Assembly (NCBI RefSeq): GCF_000004195.4
Contig: NC_030677.2
Span: forward strand, 100,840,829-100,904,828
DNA: 64,000 nt
Direction of reading: 5' to 3'
DNA from: Xenopus tropicalis
Taxonomy: Eukaryota > Chordata > Amphibia > Anura > Pipidae
The notes below the pieces were generated by a model that worked only from the letters and a program-made list of their open reading frames with translations, was not told the origin of the DNA and made no database searches. Made by a program: the position numbers and the translations under genes. Positions 11,701 through 23,700 of the stretch are shown here, piece by piece (within the stretch, counting starts at the first letter, position 1; every line of letters starts with the position of its first letter).

Positions 11701-14700
11701 TTTTAGATACATTTTTTATTCTATTACAATTAGATACAATTTTTATTTTATTATTATTAGTCAATCTATCATCTTATTTTATCACTTGAACTTTTTTACT
11801 TCCCCATTAGATTAATATTGATTTCTGTGATTAGTTAGGGAACCCTGTGCAGCTTTATTCTATTCTATATTTTCTTTTTACCATAAACAGGGTGAAGTAG
11901 AAATACAATTCAAACTCAAAATCTAGTTCATTAAACCATACACAACTGATTTCAGGGAGGCCCGAAGTGACTGTGGGGGTGAGCAACCTTAAGTCAAGTT
12001 AGAGTGAGATTTGGGGCAAACACCTGTTTGCTTTCCTATATATTCATGGATGTCCAGCATGAAGATGAATTTTTGAGAGCTGAGGGGAACATAAATCCTA
12101 GATATTCTTTAAATTAAGGCTGAATGGCTCTTTTTAACTTTGTGTACTAGCTAAAGGGGTCCTTACTAAATGCATGTCTTAAAGGTCTGATAATTCACAT
12201 AAGTGAATAAGAAAGTGAAGTATGGACCGTAACTATATCTGGAAACTCTGGGAAGAGATCAGGCATCTTATACAGGAAGTGGGCAAGTAGTGTGAACAGC
12301 ATGGTCTCTGCTACCTGTCTTGGTGGCCTGGAATGGTACCCCCCGGCAATCTGTGGGTTCTGGCAAATGGATGTAAGATGCTATAGTCTCTATATATTCT
12401 GCCTCTGGACTGCAGTTGTGGCCTCTGTGTACTTGAAATGCCAGGGCCTAGTGGGCGTCCAAAGTGTGTTCCTTGGTCCAGAAAGGAGAAAAAAGTCTTA
12501 TTACAGTATTTGGGACTGTCTCGAGTGTAGGTGGCATTTAAAACACGGACTGGTTCCAATATAGGGGCCATTTTAATAGATAACATTCATTTTTATAGTA
12601 AGTGAAACCAGCACCATATATTATTCATAGTTGCCTACAAGATTAAAGATGTTTTTTATTTGGCAAGACATGACTGACATGCATTACACAGCCTGCTATT
12701 CCAACACTAGGGTATGTTTGCTAAGAATGAGGAGGAACATGGGTTTACAATGGCCACTGACCTTTTCATAGCCACAGGGGAAACAAATGTTCACCCGCCT
12801 TGGACCAGGTAGTAAAAGAAACACTCCAGAAGAAGTTGAATAGGAGCATGAATTTTTCTGGGACTAACCAGCTATTACCCTAGATATGTGAAATACCAAT
12901 ATTGTTGCCTCCACAAACCAGAGGATCATAGGCAAGAAACAGGGAAAGTGCCCAGACCTCAGGAACAGCTTTCACCCTGCTATTTTTATGTCCTGTACCC
13001 GAACTCTGTTCATTCTGAAATCCTATCATGACTGTTCATTACAATATGCATCTGATATGGTCTGGGGCTACAAAAATATAGTGAATACCATGACTGCACC
13101 ACATTCCTGTTACTATTTAGATGGTATGCCTGGTTACCACTGGATTTGTAGTTGTCCTTATTGTGGACCCTGGAAGAATGTCTAGAGTCAAGAGTGGGTA
13201 TATGCAGTATTGAAGTCCAGAGATTACAGCTTACAGAGGACTTAGGGGTATATTTATCATGCTGTGTAAAAAGTGGAGTGAAACATTACCGGTGATGTTG
13301 CCCAGGGCAACCAATCAGCAATTAGATTTCAACAGTTAGAAAAGCAAAGCATATGATTGGCTGCTATGAACAACATCACCGGTGATGCTTTACTCCACTT
13401 TTTACACAGCATGATAAATATACCCCATAGTCTTACTTGAGGTGAATTTGGATCCTGCTCCCACAGGGAGCATTCCGGAGTGGGGGGTATTCGTTAGTTT
13501 AGAAGAGTGAGAAATTGCTTTCCAGCTGGGATCCTAAACCAAATGTAATAGATGAGCAGTCATACAAAAACATTCTACTTTATGAGGTTTTCTTTGCTGT
13601 ACATCAGTTGTACAGAAAGTTTCTTGCAGGAAGAGAGTAAGAGCAGAAACTTCAGCAAAAATCCTGCCAGTATTAGGTGTGAGGAAAGCAGTTTCCTGAC
13701 TAGTGCCAAGTTTACATATTGCTGGTCTCCCCTAGAACTGTTTAATAGCAAACTTTTGTTAATTTTAAAAGAACATTCTTTCATTTTACTCTTACACTCT
13801 TGCTTAATGAATGAAATGCTCATTAAAGGGGGTATATTATGTGAAAAATAATATTGTGCCAATCAATTGTACTCATTTAGTAGTAGTTTCAGACTGATTT
13901 ATTGAAAATTTCTCCAAAAACCCCACTAGTTCCACCCATCTGTTCCACTTCCTGCTGCCTCCTTTCCCAGGCTGTTTCTCAGGGGGCCAGTGCCACTCAG
14001 GACACTGCACTATAGGATATGAACCAATCAGCAGCTAGGCTGACCTGATGGGAACAGAAGCCTGTCTTTGCTTGTGACTGCAGTGCTGTGGTTGGCTATC
14101 CTCTTCCTACTTTGCTTCTGGCAGGGACCGTTAGGACATGCCCACCTCTCATTTGAAAAATGGACTGGTTCCAATATAGGGGCCATTTTAATAGATAGCA
14201 TTCATTTTTATAGTAAGTGAAACCAGCACCATATATTATTCATAGTTGCCTACAAGATTAAAAATGTTTTTTATTTATCCTATATGTCTCCTTTAAAAAC
14301 TTAAATGAGAGCAAATAAAGAACAAGGGGTATGTATAACTGACCAGGGCACATTTAAAAGCAGGAGAGAACGTATTCTTAATATACAGCACAGCACAAGG
14401 GTATGAATGAAACTCCCCAGGGTGGCATGATTTTAGGGGCGGCATGCAGCCCAATCACATTTGTTTTTTCCCAGAGCACTTGAGAAATAGGCAAGCAGGA
14501 TATTTGTTCAAAGGGATTCTGTCGTGATTTTTATGGTATACTTTTTATTTCTAAATTACACTGTTTACATAGCAAATAATTCACTCTACCATTTAAAATT
14601 TTATTCTTGAACCAACAAATGTATTTTTTTTTAGTTGTAATATTGGTGTGTAGGCGCCATCTTAGTGCATTGTGCCTGGGCATTAACCAATTCATTCATC

Positions 14701-17700
14701 TACTCGCTTCATCCTCTTATGTCCACTTATGTTTACATTTACGCCTGTTCCATTCTTCCTTCCTGTCCTGTTTTGTCTTGTGCGTTGCAAATCATTGTCT
14801 CATAGTTGTCTCATAATTGAAGCTAACAGCAACTCACAGTCTGAAAGAATGTTAAGTTGAAAAATTTAAAAATGTATTTAATATCTAAACAATTATAAGA
14901 AAAAACACATAATAAAAACAATTTTTTGAAGCGGGTAATTATGACAGATCCCTTTTGTGATATATCACAAACTACTACTTGTGCAGTTACCCATGGCAAC
15001 CACTGGTATCTTTGCTTATGTGTTCTAACTTGTAGTAGACTCACTGGTGATTGGTGATTATTCTGTCTGTAGTTAACTGCAATGTTGCCATTTAGTACAT
15101 ATACTAGTAAATGAGCCTTCCCACCCTCTGTGACTTAATATCACCTTAAATGAGAGAAAGAGAGCAAATAAAAAATAGGGGACGTGATTACTAATGCTAG
15201 GCAAATTTGTCCCAATGTGACATCGAACATCTTATCTCAGTGATCAGCCCATGGTAAACTAGGCATACCTTTTAGCTAGTTAGTTGCCCAGGGGGACAAA
15301 TTCGCTTACCATTTGTATGAATATCACTATGGCTTGACACTGCAGGTTGTGATTAATGAAATAGTGATTAGGCAGGGGTAGGGTAGGCTAAGTAAATGAG
15401 AAGTTTGGGTAAAGCAAACTGAATATAACTTACATTCTCTAAATACCCTTGGATGGCAAAATAATACATGGAATTATAAGTGAAACAAGTGACTCATTAT
15501 AAAAAGTATTATTCTAAAGAGGATTTTTTCTATTGTTTTCCAGAAAGACGTTTCCTTCGCAGCATGCCACCCTTTCTGCTTTTGCAGCTGTCTACATTTC
15601 AGTAAGTGTGTCTAAATTTAGGTTTTAAATTTAGGGTACTTTTAATCTTTATCTGAGCCAACAGAGTATTCCTGATTGTTCTGTACAATGTGTTTGCTGA
15701 TTCAGAAACATGAGCACATTGGGAAGCAGGCAAGTGCAAACATGCAAATAGGATGCTCTATGCAATGCCAGCAACCTGCAATTAGCATTCAATTTATGGC
15801 ATTTTGAATTGGGGCAAATAATAGACACAAATAAATTGTCTACTTCTGAAATAAATGGCATATTGTTCTAAAACTACCATATCAACCTTGGCACTTTCTA
15901 TATTAGCACTGCCCTGTGGTCTAGGTGTACCCATCCAATACATTTTATGGTCCTCAAACTGACTCCTTAGAGTTCTCTGTGGAACATTTTCATTTTATTA
16001 TCATCCAACCTACAAATGTGTGATATGCTGAATACTGCATAAAAATGTTAGACAGCACAACTGATTCCAGCACAAGAGCTTTTTATTGTGAAGAGGAAGT
16101 AAAATGGCCGTATATGGGGAGATCTAATCATCTGGTGAGGTTTCCAGGTGAGCTTTTACAAAGGGAAATAAGCAAGAACTCATAGAATCTTATATAGTCA
16201 AGTGTAATATATACCCTTACAGGTTTCATGCTTCCATTGCAGTTAATCATGTCAGCCTATAAATCAGCCTATAATTAAATGGGAGGTAAACTTTGTAATA
16301 TATGTCTGCTAAAAATGTTGCACATGTTTTGAGAGTTCCTAGCTGTCCTGATCATGTGTGATTTATTGACAGCCCCTCTGATGCTCTGATGACAGGGGCA
16401 GGGTGTTTAACCCTCACATATTTGTTCTGGAAATTCTGCCCCTCAACGCAGACATATGTTACAAAGTACATCCCCTTTAAGTGCAATCAAAGTATGAAAT
16501 CGTAAAGCTGTACACCAGTGATCCCCAACATGTTGCTCACCAACCCCTTGGATGTTGTTTTAAGTGTCCCCAAAGCAGGTAGTTATTTTTGAATTCATAA
16601 CTCGATTTTGGTTTAATAAAAAGATTTCCTACCAAATAAAGCCTCCTATAAGCTAGTGTGCATTGAGGCTACCTAATAGCCTAATCTTAGCCCTTATTTG
16701 GCACCTCCATGACCTTTTATGATGCTTATGTTGCTCTCCAAGTCTTTTTAGATTTGACTGTGGCTCACGAGTAAGAAAGGTTGGAGACCCCTGCTGTACA
16801 CCTTACCTATGTGTCAATAAAATATTTTTTACATGATGTCTCACTACATGGGATTCTATGAGTACCTGCCCATTTACCTTTGCTGTGAGCTAATTACCTA
16901 TATGCAGCAGCATGCTTCCTTTCTGCTCTATTTGATGTTGTCCAACAGGTTTTCTGATCTTTAACTAAGCAGGCAATCATTTTGCCCATATACAGCTAGT
17001 AAGTAGCTGACTCAAGACTTTGACCTGACATGATGACAGGGTGCAAACCATAACCATAAGCAGTGATCAGCAGTTTCAATTAATTTGCATGACAGGCATG
17101 AAAACTACTGTTTGCATTTGCCAGCCTGAAACCCGTAGGACCCACAGGTTGGGCAGGTTCGGGCTGGTGTAACACTCTTACTCTGCAACTCTATCCTTGG
17201 CCCATCCCTGCCCATGTCAGTGCACTCTGATTCCTCCTCTTTGTTTTGGCCAATGCTTATTTATATATTTGCACCTATACAAATGTATGGTATATAAGAA
17301 GTGATGACAGTTCAGGTAGGGAAAGGGTAGGTTAGTTTCTGGCAGGGGCCTACTTTGCCAACCTGTGCATCACTAATTAAAATCTTGGCCGTGAGCAAGT
17401 CAGGGCACATTTTGTTTGCCAAAACATTTCACAATATTTTACATTGTTTTAATGTAAAAGTACATTTTTTGTATTTTGAAGATCCCTTTATGGCAATGCC
17501 ATGTGGGGTGATTCAAACACTCCACATTGTTCACAGTCATGTGAATGGAGGTTGTAACTTGGAGCTTTTTTCTCTTCTGTGTGCCCATCAAGCTGGATCT
17601 TTCACAAGCAGCAAAAGCTCTTAGACACCTCATTTGCCACTTTCTTTAATTTTCTTCTTACAAGAAACATTGTTAGATCATCATATAAGAAGCCAGAGTA

Positions 17701-20700
17701 CAGTGTGGAGGTGGCGTGAACAATGGCAAAGTAGAGTTATGTCACTGATTAGAATGCAGGATTATAGAGGTAATAAATAGAGCCAAAGATATTACATTGT
17801 TTTGGAATATAAGGATAAAAAGTAACAGTGCAGATTCTCCAAACCTCATAAAAGGTTTCAATTAATATGTTTCCAGCTTAAAACAGAGGCTTATTAGTTG
17901 TAAAAGTCTTTTAGCCATATTAGCAACAATCCATTAGACAAGTGCTCACTGCCTAATTGTGGTCTGGGCGCTTAAGCCGTGTACCCTTCAATTGCAAAAA
18001 CTGTCCTTTTCAAAAATGTGCAACCAAATGTCACTTAGTAATCTGAGTGCTGTACCCTGGCCTGAACCTGTAGCTAGGGGAGAATCCAGTAGACAAAATA
18101 GCAGATGGACACAAACACCAGCAAACCATATGTAGAGGTTAAAAAAAAACATTTATCTTACATTACAGTCCTAACATGTTTCAAGCCCAACAACACATGA
18201 TCACAGACATATAGATCTAACCAAACAAGCATTTAAAAATATGTTGGAGTTGACTTCATGACATCCAGCACAACCTTTTAACAAGTTACCTTTCTGTGTG
18301 CCACAACAATGTTCTTATTCTGCAAAACAAACATATTAATAGTGTAAATTATTCTGTCAAACCACTTCACATACATATGTTAGAGAAGCTCATGTCCACT
18401 ATGCTACAGCTGTTCTTTATAGAAAAGAAAGAGGCTCCCATTTTGCCAATTTTATACAAACATGGCATCTGGACAGCTACTTATACAGGGGACAGGCAGT
18501 GGCGTAACTTGGTCATGCCGGGCCCCCATGCAGCCCCGACTGGCCCCGACTGTACCGCTATATTTAAGGTAGGAGAGGGGCCAAGGAGAATGGACTAAGG
18601 TACAGCAGACAACCACGGCCCGGACCCCCCTGCTGCCTGGCCCCCTCTGTGACCACTGGTGCATTAAGAGTTCACTTTTGTCAGTATGTTGTGCCATATG
18701 TGATGGTGTCATTTCTTAGTTCATTTGAATGCTGATTAGGTTCATTAGATGTATATGACTGCAATGTGATATAAGGTTCTCTTTCTAACCAATACAGGTT
18801 CTCCTATTTGATCAAATAGATTAGCAATTTGCCCCTTACACCAGTACTTTATGGAATATTGCAGAAAATTCAGATTGCAAAGTAATATCAAAGAGTATCA
18901 GGGCACTGACACATGGGGTGCTTTGACAACAATTACCCTGGATTGCTGCATCTAAAGAGTTTTACATGTGTCAAGTCAAATTAATCTAGAGGGGTAGGTA
19001 TTTATATGCTGTGAAAGAGGAGAATTCCCCTAGGCAACAAAGTACCCTATCTGTTATTGCCCTTATATTGCCATTATACAACAGTACTAAGTTACTGTAC
19101 AATACTGTGCAAGTTATATGGATTTATACGGACATGTATCAGTGTAAGATAAACAATGTTAGATAACTAAAACACAGGTATTTAGGGCACTTCTTAGACA
19201 AATGCCTTTTTTAATGAGTTTACAAACGCATGCTGACCGCAAAAATGTGTATATTGCATTTATATGCATTTTTTTTTAAACGCAACTGAGAGTTTCAAAT
19301 GCAACTTTTTATTCTATCGGTTTTTTAAATACTTGTCAAGTGCAAGAAAATGCAGTAAGTCGTGTCTTAAAATACAAATGCAATGAAACACAAGTCTGAA
19401 TGCTCATGAGTTCAACCAGGCAGAAAATAATGGAGCTGATGTGCATAAAAGAACTTATGAGGTATTTGTAATTTTGCGGTTTGGTAGGGGTCATTCTTGA
19501 TGCAAGTGCAATGTGCAAAGCACCATTTCAGACAAAAATTGCCATGGATTTTTGACCCACAATGCAGAAGTTTCTCACTTATTTCCAATGAAATTGTGGT
19601 CATGTAGGAAGTTGCCTCCACTGAAATCGCACCCAATCTGTCAAACAGATGCAATCATTATTAATTTACATTTATAAAGAACCAATATATTCCACAGTGC
19701 TGTACAATAAATGGCACATACACATACAGATTTACAAACAAAAACAACCATACAAGAGGTAATGTTGAGCCCTGCCCAAAAAGAGCTTACAATCTAAATT
19801 GCACTTCTGACACAAATTAGATGCAAGTTGTGCCTAGCATTTTCAGAGTGGGGGTTGTGTCATTTTCAGAAAACTCATTCAGTGCAGTGTTAGCATATTA
19901 ATCACTGGGCAAAAGTCAGACTTGCAAGTGGCACCCATTGACACAACCTCCAGTGGAAGCCCTAGAGCTAACGTAAGGTCCATGGTGGCGATAGCTCCAG
20001 GGTTCCTCAGTGTCATTGGGTGCAGTTTTGCACCAGAAGAGGTGGGGTGGATGCATTGGCAACCATATTGACGTGCAACAATGTGTTTGGATGCAAGTAC
20101 CTTTATGAATGCATCAATTTACACTCTATTTTAGACGTTCGTAAAAAAAAACCCTTGTTATATTTCTCATTCATTTAATGATGTTGTTTAATGTTTGACA
20201 GTTTTTTCGCAATTTAAGGAAGTATTGGAGATAACTGTAATAAATACAAAGATACGTTTCAAAATTTGTTGCTAAACTGCAGAGCTGGCTCCTGGGTCTG
20301 AGCCTACATTCTGAATTTCAATTAAAGGGGCCTTTCACTTTAAAATTAACCATTAGTTTGTTGAAGACAGCAGAATTTTAAGACAATTTGCAACTGGTCT
20401 TCATTTAGAAGAAAAAACACGCTCTGTGCTGTACTATGCATTCATTTTAAAGTGCTAATAACAACAATAAATGAGATTTGCCCATATTTATTAATTCCAG
20501 TCAGAAATGTACCAGAGCACTGAAGTCTAAAAAAGAAAAATTCTGGGAAATCCAGGACTGATAGGAGACCAGCTCATAATGTATTTGTGTTCTCTTTGCA
20601 GATGTATTTTAACTCCATCATCTCTGACAGTACAAAACTTTTGAAGCCGTTGCTGGTCTTTTCATTTTCATTTGCGGCTGGAGTGTGTGGTCTGACGCAG

Positions 20701-23700
20701 ATCACACAATACCGCAGCCACCCTGTGGATGTATATTCAGGATTTCTCATTGGAGCAGGCATTGCAGCTTATTTGGTGAGTGTAAGTGCACTACATGTGA
20801 CTTGGATGTAAGGTATTAAAGTGCATTAAGAGTGCCTGGAATGGATCATAATTAATTACCCAACTGACATGGGGCTTGTTGACATCTCTGGCTACATTTT
20901 AGCCAGTACCTTTTTTCTTTACTCAAGGCTGGACTAGCCCACCAGAACACCTATAGAATTAGCAACCCTAACAATCATTTATATGCCTTTGTCAAGATAT
21001 GCCAGAGATGTAGAACTGAATGGCAGGAGCCTATATCCTCTGTAACCTTGAGTATCCATGGTAGTGGATAGAAGAAGACTGGAAACAATATGCAGTGGAA
21101 TGATTTAATAAGTAAAAATAAGAAATAGCACATAGCAGAAAGGCAATTCCATACAAAAGGCAGTTGAGGCAGGCAGCAGGCAGTTACAAGTCCATAAAGC
21201 TAGTAAAAAGTCAGGGCAGATGTCAGGCACAAGAAGTCTATGTAGCAGGCCAGGGGTCAAACAAGGAGTAGATATAAGGACTGGGTAGGAACACCGTCAC
21301 ACAGAACCTTAAGGCTGGCTCTAGTCTGGACTGATTCAGGACTGATTCAGGACTTTTGGAACATGTGTTAAATTGCTAAAAGAACTTAATGATCTAGATT
21401 GAGAGGATAGAGGAAGGATAGGAAGAAGCAGGCTTAAAGGAAAACTATACCCCCAGAATGAATACTTAACCAACAAACAGTTTATATTATGTTAAGTGAC
21501 CAATTAATGAATATATCAGTAAATATTTCCCTTACATTACATCATTTCACTGGATCTACCATTTAGTGATGGACCGTGTGCTCCCTCAGAGATCACATGA
21601 CCAAAAATAATGCAGTTTTTTTTAGGAAGAAGTGTGGAAGCAAAAGACAGAACGCTGTCCGTTAATTGGCTGTTGTGGCCTAGCACGTATGTGTACCTTG
21701 GCTTTTTTGTGTGCACTGTGAATCCTATGATCCCAGGAAGAGGCCCTTAATTCTTAAAATGGCAATTTTATATTTAGGAGTACCCAATAGAACATACTAC
21801 TAAAACAAAGTAGATTTTTATGAAAATGGTTCATTTAGATGAAGCAGGATTTTACATATGAGTTTGTTTATGCAATATTTTTTTTATAGAGACCTATATT
21901 GTTTAGGGGGAAAATTTTCCTTTAAATAACCCCTTAATTTAGGCAATTGCCTGCAATTGATCCTATTTTATAAGCAAGTGTGATTAACAAAAAGAAGAGG
22001 CGTCAAACTGGGGTGTCCAGGCCCACTAGGGCTGAGGCCGGGGGGCCCCCACCCCAGTAGCAGACTCCCCTCTTCACCCCTCTTCACAAACCACACTTCA
22101 TGCTTGCAGCCACAATGGTTGGGGAGAGCTGACACCCACAGTTACTGGCAGGGGGCCCAGTAGGTCTTTTTTTGCGCCCCACCGGCTTAGTCTGGCCATG
22201 AGCAGAGGCAGTAATTATAGATATTATGTATTAATATGTGGCTCAGCCAGGAAGAGTGCTGGCCTATCAACAAACAGTCCCAGTCTCTAGATTTGACAAG
22301 TCTTGACACCCTTTAGTTCATGCTATCAGTTTAGGCAGCAGTACAGGGTTAGAATAAGCTGATCTAATCAAATGTGAGAGGGAGCTGCAGCATTGACACT
22401 TTATGCATGCACGCAGGTGAAGCATCAGTAGAAATTTCATATAGGGTAGATTAGCTGCAATCCAGTGGGATCACAGCATGGCCTTTTGAAACTAATTTCC
22501 ACAACCCCATGCACAGTGGCTGTACAGGCACAAATGGATGAACAGCACAGCAGAAACTGGGCAAAGTGTATGACCAAATTAGTGAATTTGTACAGATTAT
22601 TATAATACAAAAGTGTTGGGTCTGCATGAATATATATGGACCCAAGCTGTGCATAGTTATTAATTTTCAACATACGCGCATCAATCTACTGACTGAGTAC
22701 AGAATATTTTATATATTTTAATAATTATCACAGATCTTAAACAACAAAAAAGTGATTGCATTCCTATTAACAATATGGTGTGCGACTGTGAAACGTAGTG
22801 GGGATGCACAGAATCCATTCTTTTTGGGTTTGGCCGAACCACATATCCCTCATGAAAGATTCAGCTGCGACCGTGTCTTTGTTTTTAATACATCTGCAAC
22901 TTTTTCCTCATTCTATGAATTTTTGTTGCAGTGAATTTTTGTGGCCGTTTCGCAAAAAAAATCACCAGGCAAAATGTGGACTGTCATTGCAAATCCATGC
23001 CTGGTGGAAAATTTTGCTCATCACTAATGCTAAAGAATCGTACTGTTTATGAACAGGTTTTATAAAGACATAACATTATTCCATATGCAATAACAGGATA
23101 GCTTGGTTCAGTGTGATAATAATAGTGTTGGGAACTGTATTCCCTCTTATAACCTCTCCATTTCTAGGCTTATCACGCGGTAGGAAATTTCCATTCTTCC
23201 ACTGAAGAAACCTCCATCAGTCCTCCTACTAAAGATCCTTTGCAAGCCTTAACACAACGTGGTCATGAATCTGTCTACCACCAAAATAAGTCATTGAGCA
23301 CTGATGAGCTGACACCACGCCCAAGAAGCCAGGAATCCCAGCGTCAGGTAAATTAGTGTAAAATGTCAACAATGTATCATAGACTTGATTCTTGTTTTTT
23401 TTTTTTGTTTTTTTTAAGTAAAGTTAAACAAGGAATATCATTACTTGAAGACGCCCAATGCCCAGTAGTGCTGGTGTCTCCACTGGTTCCTCCATTAGTG
23501 ATCTAGAGCCAGATCCAGAGCCTTGCTATGATGTTCAGTCAATGTTTCTGCACTCATTTTCTTTCTTTTTAGCTTTTTGTTTTCATGATATTAGCAGTTT
23601 AACACTTTATTTTCAGTTCTATCACTCATGAGCACAGAAGTGGTAGGAGAAAATCTTTGGTTCATGTTGGGGACTTAAGTGATTATTATCATGTGTAGTG

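Larger units (their letters stand above)
10417..15543 (+). other. plppr3: plppr3 intron after coding exon 4
   Basis: 5.1 kb without coding sequence. Holds the foldback repeat at 10464-11030, a repeat fragment at 12545-12663, a MITE at 13245-13426 and TTAA-type elements at 13823-14296 and about 14510-14956. 11040-12540 and 14960-15540 show nothing I can name. Confidence 0.85.
15602..20601 (+). other. plppr3: plppr3 intron after coding exon 5
   Basis: 5.0 kb, non-coding. Contains the hAT element 16516-16793, GC-rich repeat debris near 18485-18660, and the dispersed repeat at 19656-19798. The rest has nothing I can name. Confidence 0.85.

Noticed and set aside
23461..23640. The exon-like copy as an alternative coding exon of plppr3
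   Set aside because: No acceptor with a matching phase and no donor follow it; the open frame continues into AT-rich intron. Kept as a relic instead.
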